From: Flavobacteriales bacterium UBA6051 | GTDB lineage: Bacteria; Bacteroidota; Bacteroidia; Flavobacteriales_D; Crocinitomicaceae | DNA length: 64,000 bases | Direction of reading: 5' to 3' | Assembly: GCA_002427735.1 (NCBI GenBank) | Contig: DIYP01000017.1 | Coordinates: 62,001-126,000 of the forward strand | In this document: positions 35,534 through 45,493 of the stretch, piece after piece | Position numbering within the stretch: position 1 is the first letter of the stretch | How the letters are laid out: every line of letters begins with the position of its first letter | The notes under the pieces: model-generated | Databases searched by the model: none | Told to the model about the DNA's origin: nothing | What the model saw: the letters and a program-made list of their open reading frames with translations, nothing else | Position numbers and translations under genes: made by a program

Positions 35534-38077
35534 ATGAAAAGTTTATTCTTATTTCTGTTTATTCTATTGTTGAACAACGGACATTCATTTGGTCAGTTTT
35601 CAGAGCAGATGTTCAACGAAAAGTTCGCGTTGGCGGATTCTCTGGTCGAAGCTGGAAATTTTCAGGATGCCCTGGATATACATTATGAACTATTAGAGAC
35701 ATTCGAAAGTGAACCTTCGAATAAAAATCAATATACCTTCCTCTCCAAGACCTATTACAAACTCTCTTACGTCTATTTGTTTTTAAACGACACATTAAGC
35801 ACTGATTATGCAGAAAAGGCAATTCAAAACGCACTCAAGACAGACAATAATGAGTTAATCGAAACGAGCTACTCTTTGAAGTATTATTGTCTTTATGATG
35901 TTCCTGGAAAAGCAAGTGAACTCGATTATATTGCTGATAAGTGCATCGAATATTCGAAATTAGCTAACAACAACTCTATGTTGGCCGAGGCATATATGCA
36001 TAAGTGCAACGCATCGGTAGAGTTAGGTATGGTTGAAGACGGAGATCGCTATTGTAAAATGGCCGAAGCACTATTCCTGGAAATGAATGACGATCGGTAT
36101 TTGGCATCCGTTTACGGGAATATTGGAAATGTGTTTGTAAAGTCTGATCAACAAGAAAAAGCGCTGTACTATCATAACAAAGCTTTCGAGCTTTCAAAAG
36201 AGCTTCAAGACCTAGATATGATCATTGATGATGCGCATAATCTGGCACTGGACTACTTTCATCTCAACGATTATAAATCTTCCAGTGAGTATTACCAAAT
36301 GTATGCAGATAGTCTCACAGTTAAATACGAACGACTCCTCGAAGAAAGGTTTACCGAAGCCGATGCCAAATTCAAAGCTGCTGAAAAAGACAAAATAATT
36401 GCAGAAAAGGACTTAGAAGCATTGCTTCAAAAAAAGCGTGAAAATCTTATTCTTTTTGTCGGAATAGTGCTCTTTCTTCTTCTATTGGGGGCATATCAGT
36501 GGTATGTGTTTCGTCAGAAAAAGAAGAAAATTGAAACAGAACAAGCTCTTTTGAAGGAACAGGAGATGAATAAAATTCGCACCACGTTTCTTGAGAATGT
36601 TGCCCATGAAATACGCACTCCTATTACACTTATTAATGGTCACCTGCAAATAGTACTTGAGAGCGAAAATCCAAATAAGGATACTAAAAGGCACGTGCAA
36701 CAGGCTCTTGATAATAGCGAGCGTGTTCTATCGAATTCCAATGAAATTCTCGACTTACTAAGGTATAAAAAGGGAAAACTTCCGCTGAGGTTGACAGATG
36801 TTCCATTGAATCAGTTTCTAAAACGCTTGTTTTATTCATTTGAATCCTTAGCTGAGATGAAAAGAATTAGTCTTGTATTTCATTCCAACGCTCCTGATGA
36901 CATTCTGATTCATACAGATGAAGGGCGGCTGGAGAAGATCCTGAGCAACTTGATTTCGAATGCCATTAAATTCTCACCAAGTGACTCAAAAGTGGAATTC
37001 GGTGTGCGAATTGAAGGATCAAAACTAATGATCAACGTACAAGACTTTGGTGAAGGAATTAAACATCAGGAACAAACAAAGATTTTTGAGCGTTTTTATC
37101 AATCTGAGCATACCGAAAGTACGGGCGGTGTAGGTGTAGGGCTTGCTCTCTCCAAAGAGTTTACAGAGTCGCTTCAAGGTACTTTAACAGTAAAAAGCAT
37201 CCCTGGCGAGGGCAGCACGTTTACCTTTACCATGCCGATTGAAGAGTACAAGCGTGTTGATCTTTTATCTAAAAAAGAGGAAGAGCGCAATGCACCAACT
37301 CCAGCAAAAGACCTTTCTTTTTTAAATGAAGAGAAACCAAGCATCCTTATTGTGGAAGATAACCCCGAGATGAATAGTTTCCTGAAGGAAATTTTGGCTG
37401 ATCAATATAATTGCGATAGTTGTTTCGATGGTATAGAAGCCCTTCAAAAAGTTCAATTGAATCATTACGACCTCATCATCTCAGATGTTATGATGCCCAC
37501 TATGAACGGTTTCGAATTCAGAGAAAAAATGCTTTCACTGGAAAAGCAAAGGTTGATTCCGTTTATTTTCTTAACCGCCAAGGCATTATTGGAGGACAAG
37601 GTTAAGGGTTTCAATATGGGAATAGATGATTATATCACAAAGCCGTTTGATAAGACTGAATTAATTGCCAGAATACAAGCATCACTTGCCAACAAGAAAG
37701 AACGTGAGCGCTGGGTAAAAGATCACCTGGACTTTATTCCAGAAAGGTCGGAGAATGCGGAAGAGGAATTATTAACGAAAATAAAGTCACTCATTCGCGA
37801 AAACCTTTCAAACGAAGACTTTAAGGTGACCGACTTGGCAGATTCCATGCACTACAGTCAACGCCAGCTTTCGCGACTCTTAAAGAAATCCATTGGATTG
37901 TCTCCTGTACAATATGTGTTAGAACTTCGACTTCAAACGGCCTATCAACTCATCATAGAAAAACACTATGCCACGCTTTCGGAAGTAAGGCATCATGTGG
38001 GTATAAGCAGTGCGTCTTACTTCAATAAGAAATTTAAGGAACGATTCGGTACAATGCCCTCAGAACTATTAAAGTAG
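35534..38077 (+). CDS. Hybrid histidine kinase with response regulator and AraC output
   Basis: 847 residues, a one-protein two-component system. Signal peptide, then TPR-like repeats (residues 25-270, periplasmic), one membrane segment near 305-325 (LILFVGIVLFLLLLGAYQW), and a HisKA domain with the phosphoryl histidine in VAHEIRTP (His358). The HATPase has N (NLISNAIKFS), GEG and GVGVGLALSKEF boxes. A receiver has aspartate 651 in ISDVMMP, and the C-terminal AraC HTH has SQRQLSRLLKKSIGLSPVQYV. It senses something through the TPR part and activates genes; the flanking direct repeats suggest the neighbouring S74 operon and itself. Confidence 0.95.
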   Translation: MKSLFLFLFILLLNNGHSFGQFSEQMFNEKFALADSLVEAGNFQDALDIHYELLETFESEPSNKNQYTFLSKTYYKLSYVYLFLNDTLSTDYAEKAIQNALKTDNNELIETSYSLKYYCLYDVPGKASELDYIADKCIEYSKLANNNSMLAEAYMHKCNASVELGMVEDGDRYCKMAEALFLEMNDDRYLASVYGNIGNVFVKSDQQEKALYYHNKAFELSKELQDLDMIIDDAHNLALDYFHLNDYKSSSEYYQMYADSLTVKYERLLEERFTEADAKFKAAEKDKIIAEKDLEALLQKKRENLILFVGIVLFLLLLGAYQWYVFRQKKKKIETEQALLKEQEMNKIRTTFLENVAHEIRTPITLINGHLQIVLESENPNKDTKRHVQQALDNSERVLSNSNEILDLLRYKKGKLPLRLTDVPLNQFLKRLFYSFESLAEMKRISLVFHSNAPDDILIHTDEGRLEKILSNLISNAIKFSPSDSKVEFGVRIEGSKLMINVQDFGEGIKHQEQTKIFERFYQSEHTESTGGVGVGLALSKEFTESLQGTLTVKSIPGEGSTFTFTMPIEEYKRVDLLSKKEEERNAPTPAKDLSFLNEEKPSILIVEDNPEMNSFLKEILADQYNCDSCFDGIEALQKVQLNHYDLIISDVMMPTMNGFEFREKMLSLEKQRLIPFIFLTAKALLEDKVKGFNMGIDDYITKPFDKTELIARIQASLANKKERERWVKDHLDFIPERSENAEEELLTKIKSLIRENLSNEDFKVTDLADSMHYSQRQLSRLLKKSIGLSPVQYVLELRLQTAYQLIIEKHYATLSEVRHHVGISSASYFNKKFKERFGTMPSELLK

Positions 38078-38085
38078 ATCCAATC

Positions 38086-40368
38086 TTACATACTAAGGAT
38101 CATCTTTCTCAGTTCTTTTTCATCCTCATTCTTTGCGCGGTATTTTTGAGCCATGCGCTTTATCTTTTCTTGAGTCATTTCTCCTTTAAACATAGAATCT
38201 CTCAGTAACAAACCAAATGATGCAACAAGGTTCATTAACTCACCTTCGTAGATCTCGGCATCTGATTGAACGCTGTAGTTCCGCTCAACACTGGCAGAAT
38301 CCTCAAATGATTTATAGCGCAGACGGACATAGGCCAATTCTTGTTTCCCTCCATTTACTTTCGTCGTGGTAAAATGTGATTTTTCCTTTCCAGAACGCCC
38401 ACGTTTGATTTCATAAATAGCGGTTACGGAATGGTTGTAACCAACTTCACCAGCGTCTTTTGTATCATCCTCAAAGTCTTTTGGTTTCAACATGCGGTTT
38501 TCATAGCCAATCAAGCGATATTCTGTAACTAACTTAGGGTTGAATTCAACATTTAGTTTAACGTCGCGCGCAACATTTATAAGGTTACCAATCTCCTCTA
38601 CTAAGACTTTTCGCATCTCTTTCATAGAGTGAATGTAAAAGTGATTTCCATCCCCACGATCTGCCAGTGTTTCTAAAATATCGTTTCTATAATTTCCCAT
38701 ACCGAAGCCAAGTGCAGTGAGGTAAATCCCTGAACCTCTTTTTTGAGCAATGTACTTCTCAAGGTCACCGGTATTGCTTATCCCTACGTTAAAATCACCG
38801 TCTGTGCAGAGAATTATTCGGTTATTTAACTCAGGATCGTAATTTTCTTCTGCAAGACGATAAGCAGATTGTATTCCTCCCATTCCATTGGTTGACCCAC
38901 CAGATTCAAGATTATTGATTGCTTGTAGAATACTTCTTTTATCACTCACCGACGTGGGTTCAAGGGCAATACCCACATGTCCTGCATAAGTAACAATTGC
39001 CACACGGTCTTTTTCCTCCAACGTTTCAACAAAACTCTTCAGTCCAGATCGCACCAAACCAATTTTATCAGATGAGCTCATAGAGCCGGAAACATCTACC
39101 AGAAAAACAAAATTATGTGGCTTTCGCTCTACATCTTTTGGCAGGTCACGCGCTTTAAGGTGAATCGTCAGCAACTCACTTTCCTCGTTCCAGGCGCATG
39201 CGACGCGTTCCATTTCGACATGCAATAACTCGTTTTCAGGTACCTCAACCTCTCGATAATTGAACGCGTTAATCATCTCTTCCAACTTCACAGCATCTCT
39301 CGCTATCTCAGCACGATTATTAAACCTTCTCTGCACATATGTCCATGACGCCCGGTCTACATCGATACCAAAAGTGGAATGCGGATGAGCGACAGGTGAT
39401 AGAAAGTCATTTTCATAAATCGCTGCGAAACGATCCAAATTCAACGCAGGATCAATTACTGGTGGTTCATAATGATGGTAATGGTTTACCCCATAGTTAC
39501 TTTGCATTTGAGCTGCTGCACGTTCCCTCTCAATGTCCATATATGAACTTGTCTCTACCGACACAATACCACCGGTTACATCACCATAGTTTGCCGGTAT
39601 TCCTCCTGTAATAATTTTTACGTTTTGAATTGTTGATTTTGGGATTCCATAAAAGTCCGTTACCCTGACCCCATCAACGAAGTATGCATTTGCTGTAGAT
39701 CTCGCTCCTCGGAAATACAAATCTTGCCCAATTTCATTCTGTACAACTCCACCAACAGTACCGGCCACACTATTTACGGAGCGCATGGGCAGCTTTCGAA
39801 TATCCTGAGATGTTATTGTAACCTGGGTGGCACCTGCACTCTTGTTGATTAATGGCGTGTTATAAGCTACCACCTGAACGCATTCCAGCTCTTGTAGACC
39901 AGATTCGCTTTGTAAACCAGGAATTCTTGAGGTAGTACTGCGCACCACAGTTGATCCTGACGCAGAGTTTCGTCCCTCTTGATTTTTTAGCTCTATTGAT
40001 TGCCCGTCACTTCCGAAGTCAAAAGTTGTAGCGCTTCTTGCGCTATTGTACTTGCTCATTGTATCGATTTCAATAACCATTTGAAAAACCTGATTCGCCT
40101 GAATAAATGCAGATTGTTGCGCCACCAAAAAGCTATCAACCATAATCAAAACACGCACATTTCCATAGGGAACTACATCAAAATGAACTCGACCATAGTC
40201 GTTCGTGGACTTCTCCTCAATCAAAGAATCCTGATAAACTTGAAGGGTGGCTTGAATTGGTTTTACCGTTTCATTATCCAGGCATCGAACATAAAGCCCC
40301 CCGGTTTGTGCAAAAGCACAACTAGAAAAAAACAAACTGAGTAGTACAACGAAACATCTCATAGGCAA
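38086..40368 (-). CDS. TonB-plug / von Willebrand A fusion protein, YfbK-like
   Basis: 760 residues. Signal peptide (VVLLSLFFSSCAFAQ), a carboxypeptidase-regulatory-like domain (about 24-105), then a TonB-dependent receptor plug (about 185-275; DIRKLPMRSVNSVAGTVGG, YFVDGVRV, GGIPANYGDVTGG) without any barrel. The YfbK-type N-terminal segment (FGIDVDRASWTYVQRRF), a VWA domain with intact MIDAS (VDVSGSMSSSDK, Asp425) and the DUF3520 C-terminal domain follow. The plug would normally gate a beta barrel; fused to a VWA it may act as a surface or periplasmic interaction module. Related proteins are seen in Bacteroidota, but the combination is odd. Confidence 0.88.
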   Translation of the reverse strand: MPMRCFVVLLSLFFSSCAFAQTGGLYVRCLDNETVKPIQATLQVYQDSLIEEKSTNDYGRVHFDVVPYGNVRVLIMVDSFLVAQQSAFIQANQVFQMVIEIDTMSKYNSARSATTFDFGSDGQSIELKNQEGRNSASGSTVVRSTTSRIPGLQSESGLQELECVQVVAYNTPLINKSAGATQVTITSQDIRKLPMRSVNSVAGTVGGVVQNEIGQDLYFRGARSTANAYFVDGVRVTDFYGIPKSTIQNVKIITGGIPANYGDVTGGIVSVETSSYMDIERERAAAQMQSNYGVNHYHHYEPPVIDPALNLDRFAAIYENDFLSPVAHPHSTFGIDVDRASWTYVQRRFNNRAEIARDAVKLEEMINAFNYREVEVPENELLHVEMERVACAWNEESELLTIHLKARDLPKDVERKPHNFVFLVDVSGSMSSSDKIGLVRSGLKSFVETLEEKDRVAIVTYAGHVGIALEPTSVSDKRSILQAINNLESGGSTNGMGGIQSAYRLAEENYDPELNNRIILCTDGDFNVGISNTGDLEKYIAQKRGSGIYLTALGFGMGNYRNDILETLADRGDGNHFYIHSMKEMRKVLVEEIGNLINVARDVKLNVEFNPKLVTEYRLIGYENRMLKPKDFEDDTKDAGEVGYNHSVTAIYEIKRGRSGKEKSHFTTTKVNGGKQELAYVRLRYKSFEDSASVERNYSVQSDAEIYEGELMNLVASFGLLLRDSMFKGEMTQEKIKRMAQKYRAKNEDEKELRKMILSM

Positions 40369-40422
40369 ACTATTTTACCTTGAGATGCGCAGAAGTTTAT
40401 TTTCCACAAAAATTCAGGGAAA

Positions 40423-41616
40423 CTACCCTCGAATAGCCTTAATTCCTGGAAGTTCTTTTCCTTCCAAGTATTCGAGCATTGCTCCACCACCTGTGGAAAC
40501 ATAACTCACCTTATCGGCCAAATTAAACTTATTGATCGCGGCTACTGAATCTCCTCCCCCAATCAAGGAGAAAGCACCTTTTGACGTCGCTTCTACAATG
40601 GCATTTGCTATCGCCACAGTTCCGGCCTGAAAGTTTTCCATTTCAAAAACGCCCATTGGTCCGTTCCATAAAATCAGTCTTGAATCACTAATTATCTCTG
40701 AACATTCCTTTGCCGTTTGCTCTCCCACGTCGAGACCCATCCAGCCATCAGGGATGGCACTAATTGCTACCTCATCTTTGTTTGCGTCATTATTAAACTC
40801 ATCCGCAATTACAGTATCAACAGGTATGTATAAACGCACGCCTTTTGACTTTGCTTCTCCCATGATTCGGCTCGCTGTTTCCAAATAATCATCTTCAACG
40901 AGCGAATTTCCTACTTTTCCGCCGTTGGCCTTAACAAACGTATATGCCATACCGCCTCCCACAATAAGGTTATCAACCGTATCCAAAAGACGCTCAATAA
41001 TTGTAATTTTTGATGAAACTTTCGCTCCCCCCACAATTGCAGTCAAGGGCTTTTCGTCACTGTTCAATACTTTATCGACACTTTTAATCTCTCCTTCAAT
41101 GAGGAATCCAAACATCTTATCATTTGGGAAGAACTTGGCGACAACTGTTGTGCTCGCATGCGCTCTATGCGCTGTTCCAAATGCGTCGTTAACATAAACA
41201 TCTCCATGCTTAGCAAGTTGCTCCGCAAAACTTTCCGTACCAGCAGTTTCATGTTTGTAGTAACGAACGTTTTCTAGCATCATGACCTCTCCTGGCTTCA
41301 GATTTTGACTCATTTCCAAAGCTTCTGGTCCAATGCAGTCTCCTCCAAATTTTACATTTACTCCCAAAACATTCGATGTGTGATCAATAATGTTTTTGAG
41401 TGAAAATCTAGGTTCGTTCCCTTCTTTTGGTCGACCTAAATGAGACATTAGAACAACGCTTCCTCCTTTGTCTAAAATATGCTTGATTGTTGGAGCCGCC
41501 GCACGAATTCTAGTATTATCAGTGATTTGCAGCGTATCCTTATCCAATGGAACATTAAAGTCTACACGAATTAGAGCTCGTTTTCCTGAGAAGTCATAAG
41601 AATGTATGTCTTGCAT
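40423..41616 (-). CDS. pgk: Phosphoglycerate kinase
   Basis: Transfers phosphate from 1,3-bisphosphoglycerate to ADP in glycolysis. 397 residues starting at ATG 41616 (MQDIHSYDFSGKRALIRVDFNVPL); a longer start at 41649 would not match the family. Visible motifs: RVDFNVPL, SHLGRPKEG, NVRYYKHE, DAFGTAHRAHAS, GGAKVSSK and the C-terminal GGGDSVAAINKF with STGGGAMLEYLEG. Monocistronic in this strand run. Confidence 0.98.
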   Translation of the reverse strand: MQDIHSYDFSGKRALIRVDFNVPLDKDTLQITDNTRIRAAAPTIKHILDKGGSVVLMSHLGRPKEGNEPRFSLKNIIDHTSNVLGVNVKFGGDCIGPEALEMSQNLKPGEVMMLENVRYYKHETAGTESFAEQLAKHGDVYVNDAFGTAHRAHASTTVVAKFFPNDKMFGFLIEGEIKSVDKVLNSDEKPLTAIVGGAKVSSKITIIERLLDTVDNLIVGGGMAYTFVKANGGKVGNSLVEDDYLETASRIMGEAKSKGVRLYIPVDTVIADEFNNDANKDEVAISAIPDGWMGLDVGEQTAKECSEIISDSRLILWNGPMGVFEMENFQAGTVAIANAIVEATSKGAFSLIGGGDSVAAINKFNLADKVSYVSTGGGAMLEYLEGKELPGIKAIRG

Positions 41617-41672
41617 GGTCGAAAATTTTGTGAGCCACAAAAATAGCAATCACATACAAATTCTTAACCATC

Positions 41673-43781
41673 TCAGAAGCGCAATCCTATGATACTAATA
41701 TCATCTACTTGCTCATGCCCTTGCATCCAACTCTCCAAGTGAGCATTCAATCGTTCTTCTTGAACATTCATTGGCAGAGAACTGATTTCGATTAAAAGAT
41801 TTAAGAACGGACGTATTTTCAACTTTTTCCCGTTTTCACCGCCAAATTGATCTGGATAACCATCTGTGAACAAATAAACTACATCCCCTTTTTGAAGTTG
41901 TACTTCATGATCTGTGAACACCTTTTCTTGCTCTCTTGAACCTCCAATTGATATGTTATCACCCTTTATTCGAATAAGTTCCCCATTGCGAATAACAATA
42001 AGAGGTCGATGTGCTCCTGCATATTGTAAAACGCCTGTTGTTCGATTAATAGAACACAGTGCTATGTCCATTCCATCAGAAATCTCAGACTTCCCTGCAT
42101 CGATCCCGATATTCTTTCCGTTGAGCGTTTCAGTCACAATACCATCAATGATACCTAGTGCTTTTCCTGGATTACCAACGTTTGAACTCGATGTAACGGA
42201 GTTAATTGCTGAGATACAAATCAAAGACATAAAAGCACCCGGAACACCATGGCCGGTGCAATCTGACATTGCAAAAACAAAGTGATCAGAAAACGGCTTG
42301 AACCAATAAAAATCGCCACTTACGATATCTTTGGGACGATAAATCATCAATGTTTCATCAAACTCATTTCTCAATAGGTGGCTGCTACTTAAGATGCTTT
42401 CCTGGATAAACTTCGCATAGTTAATACTATCCGTGAGGTCTTTGTTCTTCTCAAACAAGTTTAGACGAGCTTCATCCAAAGCGCGATTTGTTTTCTTCTT
42501 GGCTCTAATCGAATACGCTAAATAGGCACAAAAAACGAGCAACAACGCCAATCCACCCCACATGGTTCGCTGCAAGGACTTTCCCTTTTGAATGCTCTCA
42601 TTCGATGCCACAATTTGTAGCGAATCGAGGTATCTGAGCGTATCCATTTGAGCTATAATTGCCAGTTTCTTCTCGTCTTCATATTTTGCAGAAAGCTCGT
42701 TTAAATTCAACAGGTTTTGTTCCACAAGTGAATTGGAAGTGCTCTCAATGTAGAGATCGTAATAATGTACGGACTCCTGATAACGCCCCAGGCTTTTATA
42801 GACTTCGGCCAAGTTGATATAGGAGGTTTCTAAGCCTTCCACGTCTTTTAGATCTTCTTTTAGCCGCAATGCCTTTAGCTGATACTCCAACGCAAGTTCA
42901 TGCCGATCTTGAGAAGAATAAACATTGCCAAGGTTGTTGTAATTATAGGACAACCAAACTTTGTTTCCAGACTTTGTATTGATTTTGATTGCTTTTTGGT
43001 AGTACGCAATTGCCTCATTCAAACGATTTTGCATTTTGAAACTACTTGCCATGTTATTGTAGTTTCCTGCCATTGCTCGTTGGTTGTTCTTCTCAGCTGC
43101 AAGCTCCAAACTTTTTGCGTAATACTTTTGGGCGTCCGAGTGTTCTCCCATGCCTTTGAACGTATTTCCAAGTGACATATACCCGTAAATAATTCCAGCA
43201 GTATCTGAATGTTTTTGACTTACGTCTATTGCCCTGCGCAAATTCTTCTCTGCATTTTCATAGGATTGCATCTTTGTATAGTTCACGCCTATACTTCTCA
43301 GGAACTTCGCCATGAGTTCATGGTCATTCATTTGCTCTGCAATAACCAGCCCATCGAAAGAATAAGTTTGTGCATCCTCCAACAGGTCCATTCGCTTGGA
43401 AAGTCCTGCCAGTCGGTTCAAAATTCGTACCTCATCTTCTAAACTTCCCGCCTCTTTGAATAACTCGCGTGCTTCTTTGTATTGTTTCCCTGCTTGGTAA
43501 TTGGACTTACTTTTTCTCAAGGCATCACCAAACCTCTCCAGCAAAAAAGCTCTGGAAGATGCTTCCTCAGAAATTCTTTGATATGCTTCTTCGAAAAAAT
43601 AGGCCATTGTGTCTGGGTTTTCAGCGAAGCATTTGGTAACAAACGTATAGTAGGTTTCAGCAATTAAACTGTCATTGGAAGCATTATCAAATTCACGCTG
43701 TAACGCGGTTTGATCCTGTGCATTCAATTGAAATATGCCGATGATAAGGACAGAAAAATTTAGAAGTAGTTTTTTCAACAC
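41673..43781 (-). CDS. TPR-repeat SpoIIE-type serine phosphatase
   Basis: 702 residues, start at GTG 43781 (no ATG fits); signal peptide LLLNFSVLIIGIFQLNAQ. TPR repeats over about 60-345 (GYMSLGNTFKGMGEHSDAQKY and similar) are extracytoplasmic. One membrane segment lies near 410-430 (MWGGLALLLVFCAYLAYSI), with a short coiled coil after it. The C-terminal PP2C-like SpoIIE phosphatase has GDFYWFKPFSDH, AMSDCTGHGVPGAFMS, LFTDGYPDQFGG and VDDISIIGLRF, with the metal-binding aspartates present. It probably controls a signalling cascade (anti-sigma or similar) in the cytoplasm; the partner is not in the window. Divergent from xseA. Confidence 0.93.
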   Translation of the reverse strand: MLKKLLLNFSVLIIGIFQLNAQDQTALQREFDNASNDSLIAETYYTFVTKCFAENPDTMAYFFEEAYQRISEEASSRAFLLERFGDALRKSKSNYQAGKQYKEARELFKEAGSLEDEVRILNRLAGLSKRMDLLEDAQTYSFDGLVIAEQMNDHELMAKFLRSIGVNYTKMQSYENAEKNLRRAIDVSQKHSDTAGIIYGYMSLGNTFKGMGEHSDAQKYYAKSLELAAEKNNQRAMAGNYNNMASSFKMQNRLNEAIAYYQKAIKINTKSGNKVWLSYNYNNLGNVYSSQDRHELALEYQLKALRLKEDLKDVEGLETSYINLAEVYKSLGRYQESVHYYDLYIESTSNSLVEQNLLNLNELSAKYEDEKKLAIIAQMDTLRYLDSLQIVASNESIQKGKSLQRTMWGGLALLLVFCAYLAYSIRAKKKTNRALDEARLNLFEKNKDLTDSINYAKFIQESILSSSHLLRNEFDETLMIYRPKDIVSGDFYWFKPFSDHFVFAMSDCTGHGVPGAFMSLICISAINSVTSSSNVGNPGKALGIIDGIVTETLNGKNIGIDAGKSEISDGMDIALCSINRTTGVLQYAGAHRPLIVIRNGELIRIKGDNISIGGSREQEKVFTDHEVQLQKGDVVYLFTDGYPDQFGGENGKKLKIRPFLNLLIEISSLPMNVQEERLNAHLESWMQGHEQVDDISIIGLRF

Positions 43782-43865
43782 AGTATAGCTTAGTGTCTAT
43801 GAAGATAGGAAATTCTCGGCATGTTTCTTCGGAAGTATACGTATCTAAAATCGTATTTTTAGCAA

Positions 43866-45254
43866 ATGTCCGAAACACCTCAAATATTTACCCTTCGCCA
43901 GGTTGTTTCTTCCATTCGCAAGACGATAGAGGAGCGCTATAACCGTGAATATTGGGTAAAGGCAGAGATGCATAAACTTGGTCAGACGAGAAGCGGACAT
44001 TGCTATCCTGAACTCGTTCAAAAAGAGAATGGTAAAATCGTTGCAGAAATGCGCGGCACCATTTGGAAACATAGTTTTGATAGAATCAATGAGCAGTTCA
44101 TAAAAGTGGTGAAAGAACCGCTTAAGGAGGACACCACATTGCTCATGAAGGTTCGTGTGAGCTTTCATGAAATTTATGGTATGAGCCTTCAAATTTCTGA
44201 TATCGACCCAAATTATTCGCTCGGTGAATTGCAAAAAGAACGAGCTGAAACATTAAAGCGATTACAGAGAGAAAACCTATTAAATGCTAACCAGCAACTT
44301 GAGTTCCCTTTGCTTCCAAAACGAATAGCAATCATTAGCGCGGAATCAAGTAAAGGTCTCTCCGATTTTATGAAAGTTATTGATGAAAACGAATGGAGCT
44401 ATTCGTTTTTCACCATGCTTTTCCCTGCGACGTTACAGGGTGATCAGGCAGAACATACAATCATTGCGCAATTGGATCGTATTCGTAAGGTTCAGCAGCA
44501 TTTTGATATTGTGGTGGTTGTACGCGGGGGTGGTGGTGAAGTAGGTATGTCGTGCTATAACAATTATAACCTCTGCAAGGCAATTGCATCTTTTCCTTTG
44601 CCTGTACTTACCGGAATCGGTCATTCAACAAACCTAACGGTGGCAGAAATGATCTCTTACCGGAATGCAATTACGCCTACAGAGCTGGGAGATTTTCTGA
44701 TCCAAGCGTTTCATAACTTTTCCGTTCCAGTTAAGGATGCTGTAAAGAGCATTAGAACGCACGCATTGCAAACATTGGAATTGGCGAATGTGCACCTGCG
44801 ACAAATGAGTACGAGCTTTAGCGCTGTGAGCAAAGAAGCTATGCATCGAGAAGACCTGTCGCTTCAGCATATGCGCAATACACTTCAATCTGAAATGAAG
44901 CGTTCATTGGAACAAAATCATGAACGCCTAGCGCGAATAAAGCAGTCAACTGTTAGCGGGGGAAAGTTGAATATTGAAAGACAACGAAATAGTCTTCAGC
45001 GTTTCGTGGATCAACTCCCACTTTTCTTGCAATCAGAGCTAGAAAGAAAACAAAATAACTTGGAAAAGCTGGAGCATTCAGTAAGACTCATGGATCCTAT
45101 AAATGTCCTGAACCGGGGGTTTTCAATCACAACATTTAATGGAAAAACCATCAGTGATTCCAACCAAGTAAAGGCAGGCGACGTTATAGAAACAAGAACG
45201 TCGCATGTCTCATTAACTTCCAAAATTCTTGAAAAAAAAGACGAAGATGAGTGA
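43866..45254 (+). CDS. xseA: Exodeoxyribonuclease VII large subunit
   Basis: Degrades single-stranded DNA together with XseB in repair. 462 residues. N-terminal OB fold (YWVKAEMHKLGQTRSGHCYPEL), then the catalytic domain with RIAIISAESSKGLSDF, VVVVRGGGGEVGM, TGIGHSTNLTVAEM and a long helical coiled C-terminus. The glycine loop is the Bacteroidota GGGGEVG variant. The stop at 45252-45254 lies inside the xseB start region, so the two are coupled. Confidence 0.95.
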   Translation: MSETPQIFTLRQVVSSIRKTIEERYNREYWVKAEMHKLGQTRSGHCYPELVQKENGKIVAEMRGTIWKHSFDRINEQFIKVVKEPLKEDTTLLMKVRVSFHEIYGMSLQISDIDPNYSLGELQKERAETLKRLQRENLLNANQQLEFPLLPKRIAIISAESSKGLSDFMKVIDENEWSYSFFTMLFPATLQGDQAEHTIIAQLDRIRKVQQHFDIVVVVRGGGGEVGMSCYNNYNLCKAIASFPLPVLTGIGHSTNLTVAEMISYRNAITPTELGDFLIQAFHNFSVPVKDAVKSIRTHALQTLELANVHLRQMSTSFSAVSKEAMHREDLSLQHMRNTLQSEMKRSLEQNHERLARIKQSTVSGGKLNIERQRNSLQRFVDQLPLFLQSELERKQNNLEKLEHSVRLMDPINVLNRGFSITTFNGKTISDSNQVKAGDVIETRTSHVSLTSKILEKKDEDE

Positions 45255-45447
45255 AACTATCAAGTATTCAGAAGCATTTGATGAGCTTCAACAAATTGTT
45301 GCTGACATTGAAGACGGTGAAATTGGTGTAGACGAACTTAGCGTAAAAGTTAAGCGCGCATCTGAACTGATTAAGATTTGTAAAACAAAACTCACCTCGA
45401 CTGAAGAAGACGTGAATGAAATATTAAAAACGTTGAATACTGAATGA
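45247..45447 (+). CDS. xseB: Exodeoxyribonuclease VII small subunit
   Basis: 66 residues from the ATG at 45247, overlapping the xseA stop by 8 bases (ATGAGTGA). The family pattern is present: YSEAFDELQQIVADIEDGEIGVDELS followed by VKRASELIKICKTKLTSTEEDVN, a two-helix subunit that binds the XseA coiled coil. An upstream TTG would add six lysine-rich residues and is less likely. Confidence 0.95.
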   Translation: MSETIKYSEAFDELQQIVADIEDGEIGVDELSVKVKRASELIKICKTKLTSTEEDVNEILKTLNTE

Positions 45448-45493
45448 CAAAAACCTTAGCTCAACCAAATAAATAGCTTACTTAAATCTTCCT

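Noticed and set aside
41673..43781. Sporulation genes (SpoIIE, and SpoIIM at 14378)
   Set aside because: Only family names; no other sporulation genes and the organism type does not sporulate.
43845..44234. Minus-strand frame antisense to xseA
   Set aside because: Shadow of a well-supported gene, with no similarity to a protein.
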